From: Chara braunii
Lineage: Eukaryota; Streptophyta; Charophyceae; Charales; Characeae
Length of the DNA stretch: 35,618 nucleotides
Reading direction: 5' to 3'
Assembly: GCA_003427395.1 (NCBI GenBank)
Contig: BFEA01000024.1
Location: forward strand, 1,693,245 to 1,728,862
Part shown: positions 1-10,437 of the stretch, one piece after another
Position numbering within the stretch: the stretch's first letter is position 1
How the letters are laid out: each line of letters begins with the position of its first letter
Notes under the pieces: generated by a model
Databases searched by the model: none
The model's input: only the letters and a program-made list of their open reading frames with translations
What the model was told of the DNA's origin: nothing
Position numbers and translations under genes: made by a program

Positions 1-21
1 TCTCTCTGCGACTTTCAAATC

Positions 22-75
22 GCAAAGCGGGAATGAATCTTCCCGGGAAAGTGGGAAGATTCATTCCCGCTTTGC
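22..75. repeat. Perfect 23-bp inverted repeat (hairpin)
   Basis: The arms at 22-44 and 53-75 are exact reverse complements separated by 8 nt. The duplex is moderately GC-rich and could form a strong hairpin. It may be the end of a foldback element or MITE truncated by the window edge. No coding role is visible. Confidence 0.9.
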
Positions 76-209
76 CTTTCGGAAGCCTTCCTACANCAGG
101 CAGNGGGAATGAACCATTTATTTTTCTTATTTCTTTGTTTTTTTTCTTTGTTTTCTTCCCGTTTTTTTCGTCTGTCTCACATGGACGTTCGGGATGCCTG
201 CGCCCGGTA

Positions 210-257
210 GTCCGAGCCTCGGCACGGATCGGCGTACCGGTCGGCCGAGGCTCGGAC
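210..257. repeat. 14-bp inverted repeat with 20-nt loop
   Basis: Positions 210-223 pair perfectly with 244-257 (GTCCGAGCCTCGGC and its complement). The loop is GC-rich. Its function is unknown; together with the hairpin at 22-75 it suggests a palindrome-rich non-coding repeat. Confidence 0.8.
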
Positions 258-297
258 TTGATAGCTGAGCGAGATACTGGTGGTTTAAATGGCATGT

Positions 298-538
298 ATT
301 ATTCCTTGTTTTCGGTTCAGGTGGGGGGAGGGGGGGCGAACAGTGGCTGCGGAGTGTGCCCAATGGCGGAGGGGCGGAAAGCGGCTGAGGATCGGGTGTG
401 TACAACTCCCGGTTTTCGGACCAAGGGTGGGGTGCGGATAGTGGCTGCGGAGTGTGGCCAATGGCGGAGGGGCGGAAAGCGGCTGAGGATAGGGCATGTA
501 CAACTCGCAGTTTTCGGACCAGGGGAGGGGGGGCCGGG
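298..538. repeat. 98-bp tandem repeat, about 2.4 copies
   Basis: Copy 1 spans about 343-440 and copy 2 about 441-538; they differ at only a few positions. A partial, more diverged copy sits at about 298-342. The unit is G-rich (GGCGGAGGGGCGGAAAGCGG core) and non-coding. Long open frames here on both strands reflect the composition of the repeat and not a gene. Confidence 0.85.
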
Positions 539-618
539 GTGTGGGGAAGCGCCGTCCTCCACAGTGCATGCGGTTTCATGGTGGTGGGGAATCCCGGTAC
601 TACCGAGTCCCAGAACTG

Positions 619-801
619 CCTAGAGTTCTGTCGTCGCTGCACTACTCGTGAAGTCGGTGTCGGCCTCTCAAGAGCAACTCATGAGGAGAAATGCCAAGAG
701 TAAGTGCAGCGACGCCCGAACTCTAGGCCGTTTCGGGACTCTGACAACTCTAGTTGCACTCGTGATTTTTTTCATGAGTCATGAGTAGTGCAGCGAGACC
801 C
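619..801. mobile_element. MITE end, Harbinger-like (family shared with 1035-9319)
   Basis: The right end reads AGTGCAGCGAGACCC followed by TTA at 802-804. The same terminal block, inverted, begins the MITE at 1035. An internal inverted repeat joins 619-643 to 703-728 (23 of 25 positions pair). The last about 100 bp has the same order of motifs as the right end of the other MITE: AGTGSAGCGACG, then CTCTGACAACT, then AGTAGTGSAGCGAGACC. The left boundary is uncertain because its terminal repeat is degraded (about 629-651). Confidence 0.55.
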
Positions 802-804
802 TTA

Positions 805-1031
805 GCTCCTGAATTCTCCTGCCTGCCTGACGAGCTGGCCTGACCCCCTGGCTCGCTGCTTGCCTCCGACCGATTTTCCTGGCCTCCTCCCCCCGCCCCT
901 CCCGAACCTCCCCCGGCTTGGTCCCTTCATTGTGCGCGGGGGCGATCCCCATGAGACGCCCCTGGGCATGATGTCTTGCTGCCCCTTTGTACATGAGCAT
1001 GGGATCCATTCATCTATGTACTCTCTGAAAC
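805..1031. other. Spacer, nothing recognised
   Basis: C-rich DNA between two MITE ends. I see no gene, RNA or repeat in it. Confidence 0.5.
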
Positions 1032-1034
1032 TTA

Positions 1035-1374
1035 GGGTCTCGCTCCACTACTGTCCACTGTACAAAAACGGACAGTCGTACTTCGCTCCACTTACTGTCC
1101 ACTGTACATGTGCAAAATGGCTTGGACAGTTTTCAGAAACCCCGTCGAAAATCTACTGTCCGTGAATGTACAGCTCCCAGCCTGCAAAATTCGTTACGCG
1201 GAAAGTCCTTCAAGGGACTCACCGTAAGGACCCGAATTTGGACTGTGCACCTGGAGTTTGGGCGGACAAAACCCTATGGACGTCCTGTCTTGTAGTGCGA
1301 TCACTGTGTCTGGTAGTGAAGCCACAAATTTAAGAGGTGGACAGCGGACAGTAAGTGGAGCGACGTCGCATTTT
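1035..1374. mobile_element. MITE, left part (split by LINE-1)
   Basis: It begins with GGGTCTCGCTCCACTACTGT, directly preceded by TTA at 1032-1034. Positions 1036-1063 are the exact reverse complement of 9291-9318, 8.2 kb away, so these are the two terminal inverted repeats of one element. A sub-terminal copy of the repeat lies at about 1082-1108 and an inverted one at about 1337-1366. The element has no coding capacity. A 3-bp TTA target duplication with a GGG terminus is typical of PIF/Harbinger MITEs (family knowledge). Confidence 0.85.
1361..1374. repeat. Target-site duplication of LINE-1, 3' side
   Basis: CGACGTCGCATTTT here is repeated exactly at 9218-9231. It abuts the T-rich tract (the poly(A) tail of the minus-strand LINE). 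The terminal Ts make its exact length uncertain by up to 4 bp. Confidence 0.88.
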
Positions 1375-1890
1375 TTTATTTTTATTTTTTTTAATTTTAT
1401 AACAACAATGGATTATATTTCTTCCAAAAGCACTTTGAGGCCGGGGACCTCACAATTCAACCCGGTGTTATCCTGGCAGCATCAGCCAGTTTAGCTTACA
1501 GTCACTTGATTGAGGACCGAAAACTTCTACACAGTACCAAACAAACAAGAAGACAACAGACCAAATATAATACCTCTTTGCTACTACTATCTACAAGAAG
1601 AAAAAAATTCATTCCTCTAGCTTCTATCTCGCCTACCATCCCATTATGCTACCTAACTTACCTACTCCTCTCCCTGTATCAAATTCCTAATACACAGGCC
1701 TACTATCCTAGCGGCCTGACCCCGGCCTACTCCGACCGAGCGGAACTCGAGGTTCCTCTAAGTTCCTGGAAACTCTTCTCCCTGCCCTACCCTTTGTGGT
1801 CCACTGCAACCACCAACAGGAACCAAGTGTCCTGGTTCATAAACAAAAACAGAACCAAACTCTGGCAAAACCGCCAACCATACTCCCTGC
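1375..1890 (-). other. LINE-1 3' UTR and A-rich tail
   Basis: About 516 bp follow the ORF2 stop. The tail (1375-1402 read on minus) is A-rich but interrupted by T. A short CTGGC/GCCAG stem-loop lies near 1475-1495. No further open frame is supported. Confidence 0.7.
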
Positions 1891-4800
1891 CTATTTCTCC
1901 CACCAGTTGGAGAAACGGAGTCTGCCTCCCTCTGTAACCCCCACCACAGCCTCGTTTAGGGCCCAAGTGTTTCGGAACCAGCTCAGTCCCTCCCTGCTTT
2001 TCCCACTTCCTGCTCTTCTCCTCCAGTCTGCCCGAATCTCGTTATGCAATAGTTTACGGAACAACTTTTCCACATGGGCTTCTGCCATTCCCTGCCCCTT
2101 AAATCTTTGGTCATTACGATCCACCCAGATTACCCACAACATCACTGCCCTGCAAACCTGGGCTACATAGCCCCACCCTCTGTTGCCAGACATACCTTCT
2201 GGCAGAATCCCCATCAAAACCCAACGTTCCTCTGTCAGCTCCGACCTCCCAGACCACATCTTCCAATGTTTAAACCACCAGTCCCACCACCTTCTTGACT
2301 TTGGACAGACCCACCATAAATGGTGCATAGTCTCAAACAACCAATTACATCTGTCGCAAGCTTCTTTAACTGACATTCCCCTCTTCCTCAGCCATCTAGC
2401 AACAGGGACTGCTTGATGTGATTGCAGCCACAGCAGGGAGGCAAGCTTCTGTGAGGGCAGGTTAGGGACCTGTGACCACACACCCTGAAGTTCTTTCTCT
2501 TCTGGTGGGTCCAAATGTAGGCAGGTTTCCTCCCACTTATCCACCATGTACTGACAAATCCACCGGTTCGTGCTGTGCACCTTCACCCTTATAGCTTCAT
2601 CATCCTTCTCCAATTCCCAGAGTTCCTCATTCTCCACTTTCCACCCCCATGCCGATTTATCCAGGCGCAGATCTTCGATGGTTGTACCATTGTCTCTTAC
2701 ACTCCATCTCGGATTGGCCCCCTGCTCCCCCTTTGACACCTGTACGACCCTTATGGGTCTAAGGATCGAGAGGCCATAAACCGTGGACTCCTTGATTCTC
2801 GTGAGCTCCGGGAGACCAGGAATTGTCCTTTTAAAAACTGCCAACTTTCACTTGCCTGGCACCGACTCATCCCACTGCTCCAGTCTAAAGACTGTACATT
2901 CTTGTCCAACCTGATCAACGGCCTCCTCACAGAACCAGCTGCCGATACTCGGGATCCACTTACCATCCAGCATTTCAGTCCAACTTGGTGGGATGGCTTT
3001 TATCAACTTCCTCCTCCTTTCCTGTTGGTTCCCTAACATACCCAACGATTCCTTCAACCTTTCCTCCGTCTTCCATTATCCCGTAGTCACATCCCACAGA
3101 TCCCCTACCTTCGAAACTCCCCTCTGAATCCACTTCATGCCAAAAGAGCCTGGTTTAGTGTGTGCACTGAATGACTCTCCATCTTCACCCCGAATCCAGT
3201 GATTCTCAAAGAGATGTTGTCTGAGGACCTCTGCTCTGTTGGTTGGTTGGGCTACCATGTTGGGATTGCATTTTTGCCATGCCTGTACAATATCCTTCCA
3301 GAATTTCGATTTCATCCTCTTGCACAGGAAGGTTTGTAACATTATGGTCACCCACACGTCCTCTGGACGAGACAGTCCCATTCCTCAAACAACAGCTCCT
3401 CAGCCAACACACACCAATCAGCCCGCTGATCTGCCGTCGCCACCTTCAGAATCCACTTGGAGATCAGATATAGGTTATGAGAATCAGGGTCTAACAGCGC
3501 AAGGTCACCTTGATCTTTCGGGGCACACAGTGTGTCCCAGGCCACTTTTGCAATGTACCCTTGATCCTCTCCTGTCCCATGTTTCCAAATAAATCTTCTA
3601 GCAGAAGCTCTCACTCCTTTGATCAGTGGCTTAGACAACCTTCTGACCTTCACCACATACCAAAGGATAGAGAAGGCTGACACCGTGACCGCTAGGACTC
3701 TCCCGATCAGTGACAAGTGCGGGGCCGGGCCCCAACTTCGTATTCTCTTGGCCACTCTCTCCTGCAGGATGGACGTCTGAGAGTCTGTGCAATCACCTAA
3801 TGCTAGCTGCACCCCCAAATATTTTTCCGCTTCTCCCTCCTGAACTCCGCGCATGCCCCATTCCACCTCAAGATTATAATCAGACGGCAGGAAGAAAATT
3901 GACTTGTTCCTGTTCACTGCCGCTTCCGAGAGTTCCGCGTAGCGGTACAGACACCCTTTAAGCGCTTCTAAAGATACCTTCTCATTGGCTGACGGAGCTA
4001 GCAGATCGTCTACCAACGCCTTGACCCTGCATTCCTTGCCTCTACGCAGCTTCAAACCCACCAACAAGGGGTGAGATCTTCTGTCATTAAGTAACACCTC
4101 CAACTGTACAACGAACAGGAGTGGGGCCAAGGGACACCCCTTTCTCAGTGAGCGAGTCAGTTGGAACTCCTTGTTGTGTCAGCCATTAACTTGGACCGCT
4201 GTCGTGGATAAAACATACAAAGCTTTCACACCATTACGGAAACTGTTCCCGAAATTCATCCTCTTCAATGTCGTGAGCACAAAGGCACAGTTCACGCGGT
4301 CATAGGCCTTTTCCATGTCAAGCATGAGTAGCGCCACCTCAGCAGCTGTGTTTCCAATGACTTCCAAGGCCTCAATAGTCGTGGCTAAATTATCGAAAAT
4401 AGACCTGACTTTTACAAAGGCTCCTTGATCCAGCCCTACCAGACCTGGCAGATAGACTGCAAGTCTGTTAACCAATGTCTTAGCCAACAATTTATACGAA
4501 AAATTGAGAAGGGAAATAGGTTGCCAGTTTCTGATTTCGTTGCGGTCCCCTTTCTCATAGAGCAGCGTTATAATACCTCGAGTCATGGTCGGATCCAATC
4601 TCCCCCCACTCAACACTTCGTTGTACATCGCCGCTAGTTCTTCCACTAGCACCTCCCAAACCGCCTTGTAGAACTCCTTCGCCAGCCCGTCATCGCCGGG
4701 AGCCTTCCCATTGGCTACTGTGGCCAAGGTGTGTGAGAGTTCAGCCACAAAAATCGGTTTTTCCAATGCTTTTTTTGCTTCAGGGCTCAAGGCAGCTTCC

Positions 4801-6146
4801 AAGGAATTCCACACTTCAGAGTGTTCCGATAAGTCTGTCTCTGGATCAACGAACCTTGAGCGGGGTGTTAGGATATCCTAAAAATAAGTCTGAGCATAAT
4901 CGCATAGATCTGTGTTGGTCGTGGCGATAGGAAGCGAGGCAAGATGCGGGTGGGACAACTCCTTCATTTGGACCGACTTCCTCCTTGGGAGGAGTTTCTG
5001 AAATGTTTCCTTGCACAGCCGATCCCCAGTGGTGATTTTCTTTTTCGACAGAATTTATTCCCACCGGCTTTGTTTCTCCTGCTGCACCAGTTCCCAACTT
5101 CGTAGTCTGTCTGCTCTCTCTTCCGCCCACGCCAACTCTGAGATCGGATGCTCTCCCATTCGTTCTTCCGCCTCTTCCACTTTTCTTCGGCAATCTACTC
5201 CATCCTTGTTTTTGCGGAATGCCGCTATCACTGAGAAAACTCCCATCTTGCTTGAGATGATTCTTAACCCCACATCCATCCAATCCGCTCTCGTAGTGAA
5301 GAAAGCCTTCGTTTCGCCCCACTCTTTCCAAAAGTCGCTTACCCAATTCACAACTCCCTCATCTTCTAGGATGGTCGCGTTCAGCCTGAAGCAACCAGGG
5401 CCTCTCTCACCCGCAATCCCCACACTGACTGTCATCCAGACAGGCTTATGATCCGACATAGCCGCATTCGTTTCTCGAACCGAATGCACATTAGCTGTTG
5501 CTGCTTCCGACACAAAAAAAAAGTCCAACCGTCTCTTGACCCCGACCGACTGAGGTGTTTTTCCGAACCATGTGAAGCCATGCTGCAGCGGATTAATATC
5601 TCTATAAATGTCCTGCAGACCCCACTTCTCCCTCCATAGCAGCAACGTCCTCCTATCTCTCTGCATCCCTTCCACTTTTTCTGAGTCTAGCCCCGGAGTG
5701 CAAATCAGATTCCAATCCCCGCCTATAATTAGATGTTCCGACTTTGGAATCTTCCTGGATAGCATTTCAATAAATTCAATTATGTCCAAGGGATCATTTG
5801 GCGCGTACACCGTAGCAAACACCCACTCCTCTCCTTCCATACCCACTTTTACCCAGCACCAACGCCCCCACAGGTCACAGTCCGCGTCCAGCTGGGTGCA
5901 CTCCAGCCGACTGTGAATCAGAATAGCAACCCCACCCCGGCTGCCTTGTGCAGGGGACCACAATTGCGGGCCCCTCCACTAGTCTTTTAATTGGCTCAAC
6001 TTCTCTATTGACAACTTTGTTTCCTGCACAAAAGTCACATCCACATTTTTCCCATCAATCCATTCCTTCAACCTCCTTCCTTTCTGTTTTCCTCCCGAGT
6101 CACCCAGTCCCTAGACGTTCCAGGTAGAAATTTCAATTTTTCCCAT
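1891..6146 (-). pseudogene. LINE-1 ORF2: endonuclease / reverse transcriptase (broken)
   Basis: ORF2 would nick target DNA and reverse-transcribe the element RNA in the nucleus. The ATG at 6146 opens MGKIEISTWNV. Endonuclease (about residues 1-235) keeps the expected motifs: WNV, QETK (E42), VYAPND, GGDWN (D144, N146), RRLDFFFVS and SDHKP (D232, H233). RT (about 450-800) shows GKAPGDDG, IRNWQPISLLN, LDMEKAYD, GCPLAPLLF and the active-site DD in LVDDLL (about 713-714), where the more usual form is F/YxDD. A CDRC...HH...C zinc motif of the zf-RVT type lies at about 1262-1280. Lesions: TAG 6111-6113, TAG 5979-5981, TAA 5055-5057, TAG 4878-4880, TGA 4179-4181, a frameshift near 3365, TAA 3076-3078 and TGA 2848-2850. 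Family assignment is firm; the gene is dead. Confidence 0.92.
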
Positions 6147-8401
6147 TACTCTGCTGATGGGGGGCCTCTGCTTGGATGTGCCATGGGATCGTAAGATTCT
6201 CCGGCCATCTGCTGCTCAAGACTTCCGCAAAGTATGCTGACGTGAGGTTCCTTCTTTTCTGCAGCTGTGAGTTCAGTTGAAGCAACACTGTTGCTGTCAG
6301 CCCCGGATCCACCGCAATGCTCTGCAGCTCGCCAATTGGAGCCGCTAATAGTAAACGAAGCGGAATACCCACCAGACCAACATTGCCTATATTATTCCAA
6401 ACATTTGGCGGGAATTTTTGCATCCACAAGTGGAATCGAGTACCGAACCTTGCCTCCTTCCGGTAGATTCACTATCAAGCGAACATGAGTTTTTTCTGGA
6501 AAGAGCCGGAACTAGAACCGTTCTGCAAAGAGCTGTCTCACTTTCATCATGACAAACTGCACCGATGGAATCTCCATGATAGGGCTCGTTGGCATGTACA
6601 GCTTCCCTTCTGCTGATCTAAGACCAAGGACGAAGATCTCGTGACCTTGGAGGGTACATACCAAAGGAAGAATTAGGTGGTCCATCATCTGTTGATCATC
6701 ACCTGTTCTGCTAAAAGCACCATCGTGTATGTCCTGCGGAGAATCCTCCACGTTCTCATCTCCTGCCATTCCCACATCCTCCACCAACTCTTGACTTCCT
6801 CCTCTCTCCTGAACTCCGCCTTCCATACCCCCCGTATAAGCCACTAGTTCCTTGCCTTCTGTTCTGGGAATTCCATCCCCCCGGGGGCTTCTTTCCTGCA
6901 TAGAATGCCTCTCCAGTCTTTCTTCCAGCCATCTTTCCTCTCTTTCCCTAATTTGAACCAGTGCCAGGTCTCTCGTCTCCTCGAGTACATGACCCTGCAA
7001 AGGAGCCTGCATATCCTGTGGAGTAGCTCCGTGTTGTCCCATTAGGTCTATTGATAGGATGCCTGTTGCTGCCAAGATTGACGATTGCCATGCTTGTTCC
7101 CCCATTGTGTTCCAAACTCCAGGGAATCTCTGCAACTCCGGATTTCCCAAGCCATAGCCTTGGTAATAAGCAGGAGGAGGATTCGATCTGTACGGAGTGA
7201 AGCCAGTTCCCACTGTTCTTCCGTGAAGTCCTGTAGACGTCGGTATGCCTCCCTGTATGGCCTGCGCCTGTGTTCCAGTGCTTGGGTGAGCATGAGCCCC
7301 CTGACCCTGCGTTTGCTGGGACTGAATCCTAATACCTTGAGATCTTCCGCTTAGGCCTTGACGTAGCGGTTGTTGACTTCTTGAAGCCGCACGAATAGAA
7401 GATTCCGCTACCGTTTGATGCAGAATTTCGACTGGAGGATCTTTCGCTGCTTCCCGAATCCCACCGATTGCTCCAGGTGCAAGTTGCTGCCTATTACGCT
7501 GCGAGAAGTTGTCAGTTGTATCCACTTCAGCTTCCTGGCCGTCTCGCGCTTGAACCAATTTGGGGCAACCATCCGTAGTTGTATGATTCCACCACTTGCA
7601 CCTGTCACACCAGGGGGTGTGTTTGCAGACCAACTCCACATTAATATCCTCCCCATCATCCAAGCGCAGCGGCAGAATAGGAATAAACCCCCCCTCCGCT
7701 TCAGGAGCCAATTCAAATTTCATATTCATCAGTTTGGGGCGTGACAGATCAGGCTGAGGCGGAATAGCATTAATTATCTTTCCCATGCATTGCTCGATTG
7801 CATCAACGGTTGGGAACATCCCCCTCAGTGGCACTCGAAGTGCCATTACCCAGAACTTGGAGGCATCCTCCAACCTCCTTCTTTCATCCAACTCACGTCG
7901 CGTCATTCACGGTTTGAGTAACATCTTATATGCCGTCCCTCAAATGATGATCGTATCCTCTCCTTTATTAATCAGCCACTATGCGATCTCCCTTGTCATC
8001 GCTACATACGACATAACATTAGGCCCTTCCGAGTGCACTCTTCCTCTCTTTATTGCCCGTCCAAAGGTGCAGGATCTAATCCAACCATTCTCATATGCAC
8101 GTATTAAATCCTCTCTCACTTTCGCCGGCAGAGAGCGAGCCTCCCCTTGAAAAACCACGGTCACTGTCCGTTCTTTCAACCATCGGGTGGTAAGTTCCCC
8201 TACTTGCTTATCCACCACAAAGATGCGGACTCCATTCTCGTACACAAATTTACCCTGCTTCAAACTTTCAGGGAAGATTCCTTCCTCATAGCATTTCGCT
8301 ATCAGGAATTGCACCCGATCTTCCTCTGAGATTGGGATTTCCCCTTGTCCCGGAGGGGAGCGATCCTCTCTCTGCCCATCTCCCCCTCCACCCGACACCA
8401 T
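6133..8401 (-). pseudogene. LINE-1 ORF1: nucleic-acid-binding Gag-like protein (broken)
   Basis: ORF1 proteins of plant LINEs bind element RNA. The ATG at 8401 is preceded in frame by a stop 12 nt upstream, which fixes the start. The N-terminal about 240 residues resemble the DUF4283/RRM-like region of plant L1 ORF1 (a KFWVMALRVPLRGMFP stretch). A CCHC knuckle follows, with Cys, Cys, His and Cys spaced C-x2-C-x4-H-x5-C (CDRCKWWNHTTTDGC), then a Gln/Pro-rich linker. Lesions: TAG 7979-7981, TGA 7940-7942, TGA 7907-7909, TAG 6512-6514 and a frameshift at about 6430. The final frame ends at 6133, overlapping the ORF2 start by 14 nt. The DUF4283 assignment is by style only. Confidence 0.82.
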
Positions 8402-9217
8402 GGATATCTTGCCTCGTTAATTTGCCTGCGTGACAGTTGTACTCCGTGGACCCCTTCTATCTTCACCTTTATCACTTCTCGTTTATTGTTTCTTCCAAGT
8501 TGATTATGATGACGTGTACACAATATGACCCTCCTGGTCTATACACGAAGTTCTGCCACGCTCTTACGACGGCAGACGATTATTCAATACCCGAACTTTG
8601 GTCTTCCTCCTGTTAAGTTGAAACAACGTAACTTAGACTTGGTTACCCTCCTAACTTCGAAAGGGGTACGTCTTGCTCGTCTAAGTACTTGCGGCCCCCT
8701 GAAGGGGGGGGGGTACCTCCTCTACCACGTACAACCTACGAAGCACTAGTTACTCTTCTCACAATATTAGCGCACGTCACCCCGACATCTCCGTTCATTT
8801 TCACAACGTCACATCTGAAGGGCGGACGCCAACCGGCGTACGCCTAAACCCGTAGCTCACGTAGTTCACGACGAAAGCAATACACCTGTCGACGGGCCGG
8901 CTTGCCCTCTCCAACCTCCCTCTCCAAAAGGCTGGATGCTCGGAAGTTACCGAGCGAGATGGCGAGGGAAAACTCCCGTGGTAGCTATCATGGCGGTAGA
9001 ACCACGGTAAACCGGTTCGCCACTACAGCCGAAGACGCTAACTTAGAACGCTACCTGCGTCAACTGCCGCGCTCCCTGGGCCTAGAGGCTTCGGGTAGCG
9101 CTACCGACCACGCTGATCCGGGCCTACTCGCTACCCCGAAAATAGCGCACCAAATTAGCGCAGCGATTAGCGCTACCGGAAGGCTCGCGGCCCCCATAAC
9201 GACAAAAATCTGATTGC
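8402..9217 (-). other. LINE-1 5' UTR
   Basis: About 816 bp lie between the target duplication and the ORF1 ATG. The stretch has a poly-G/C run (8704-8713) and repeated TAGCGCTACCG words near 9095-9180. It should hold the internal promoter of the element, but no promoter motif can be assigned by eye. No open frame here looks coding. Confidence 0.6.
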
Positions 9218-9231
9218 CGACGTCGCATTTT
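9218..9231. repeat. Target-site duplication of LINE-1, 5' side
   Basis: Exact copy of 1361-1374 (CGACGTCGCATTTT), abutting the 5' end of the LINE. Confidence 0.88.
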
Positions 9232-9319
9232 CCACTGTCCGCTGTACAATTTTTCGCTCTGACAACTGGCCAAGAAATGTCCGAAAAATTGTACAGTGGA
9301 CAGTAGTGGAGCGAGACCT
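9232..9319. mobile_element. MITE, right part (split by LINE-1)
   Basis: It continues the element begun at 1035 and ends GGAGCGAGACCT, followed by TTA at 9320-9322. It contains an inverted pair (about 9232-9256 with 9283-9310) that makes it strongly self-complementary. Joined across the LINE, the MITE is about 428 bp. Confidence 0.83.
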
Positions 9320-9322
9320 TTA

Positions 9323-10131
9323 CTCTTTCCCTTACTAACCGTCAAACTGGATCCTCCCTCCCCCTTCCTTTTGTCTAACCACTCCTTCCCTCTTCTCTGT
9401 CTCTCGGCCCGGCTCAGGGCTCGCTTAGTTCTGTTTGCCTAGCACTTGCGTGTATGCTCCGTTCCTCTTCCGCTTCTCTGTATGATCCCGGGATGGTCTA
9501 TTCCAGCCGATCTTCGTCCTCCTTCCTTGCTACTGTGCTTCTCCTTCCCTTCGCACCCTCCACTCAATCATCCTCTCCTAATGCTTTAACTGTGTAATCC
9601 GTGCCCGTGTGCGTGCCCAAGGTTCCTCTCCTCCTTCCTTTTCTCGTATGTCTTCGTCCCCTATCCGTCCGTCCTCTTCCGATTGCTTTATTATAAACAA
9701 AAACAGCGAAGGGTCACTGAGGGTTGATGAGGGACTATGGGTGAAGGGAGGGAACGGTAGGGACCCGGTGGTAGAAAGGGATGGGGGGCATCTGTACTAC
9801 AGTCTCCTTCAGAGGTCCCTTAATCCGTCTGCACACTTCTCCGCTCTCTTCTCTTCCCCTCTGTCGCCACTACTTCTTCCTTTACTCTTCGGCTCTTCCC
9901 CTCTGACGCCGCTCCTCAATCCCTTCGCGGGGAACTTTTGCTGTCCCCTCCTCCTTCTCTGAGTGATTCTGGTATGATTCTGGAGTGTTCCTCTTCAGTA
10001 GGTTTCCACTCCTCGTCTCTCCTGTCCCTCCTTCTATATGCAATGCTTTTTCCTTCCCTTCTCTCCTTCCACGCGAACATTTGTCATGTTTACTCCCCGC
10101 CTTCCTACTCTCCTCTCTCTTCCTGTCCTAT
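9323..10131. other. Pyrimidine-rich intergenic DNA
   Basis: CT-rich on plus, with a GA-rich block at 9690-9790. That block contains a diverged match (AACAGCGAAGGGTCACTGAGG) to the 155-bp repeat downstream. Open frames here are low-complexity and I do not call them genes. Confidence 0.5.
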
Positions 10132-10437
10132 CCCTCTATTCTCTACCAGTTGCTTGTTGTGTTCAAATACAGCGAAGTATCACGAGCGAACTAAGAGGGA
10201 GTACTGAGTGAAGAGGTATGAAACGGGAAGGGTGAGGTAAGGAAAACACGGCGGGAGACGGGGATGGGGGAAAAACAGGGTTAGGGCCCTCTATTCTCTA
10301 CCAGCTGCTTTTTGTGGTCAATACAGCGAAGTGTCACGAGCAAACTAAGCAGAGGAGTACTGAGTGAAGAGGGCACGAAACGGGAAGCCTTAGGGTGAGG
10401 TAAGGTAAAAGTATGGTGGGAGACGGGGATGGGGGGA
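10132..10437. repeat. 155-bp tandem duplication
   Basis: Copy A runs 10132-10286 and copy B 10287 to about 10437. Both start CCCTCTATTCTCTACCAG, contain AATACAGCGAAGTRTCACGAGC, and end GGGAGACGGGGATGGGGG. They differ by scattered substitutions and small indels. A more diverged third copy lies near 9670-9790. Non-coding. Confidence 0.85.

Larger units (their letters stand above)
1375..9217 (-). mobile_element. LINE-1: near full-length L1-like LINE, decayed
   Basis: This is a non-LTR retrotransposon of about 7.84 kb on the minus strand. In element order it has a 5' UTR (9217-8402), ORF1 (8401-6133), ORF2 with endonuclease, reverse transcriptase and zinc motif (6146-1891), a 3' UTR and an A-rich tail (T-rich on plus, 1375-1402). 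Exact 14-bp direct repeats flank it and both lie inside a MITE, so it inserted into that MITE. Because the target duplication directly abuts the 5' UTR, the insertion appears not to be 5' truncated. Multiple nonsense codons and at least two frameshifts make it immobile. Confidence 0.9.

Noticed and set aside
33-623. Open frames of 80-196 codons on both strands
   Set aside because: They overlap the hairpin, inverted repeat and 98-bp tandem repeat, and their composition follows the repeat in every frame.
7979-8401. A separate small 140-codon gene
   Set aside because: It is in frame with the downstream ORF1 segment and separated only by nonsense codons, so it is the N-terminal part of LINE-1 ORF1.
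1035-9319. An autonomous 8.3-kb DNA transposon with 28-bp terminal repeats
   Set aside because: The interior is a minus-strand LINE with its own target duplication and tail, so the ends belong to a small MITE split by it.
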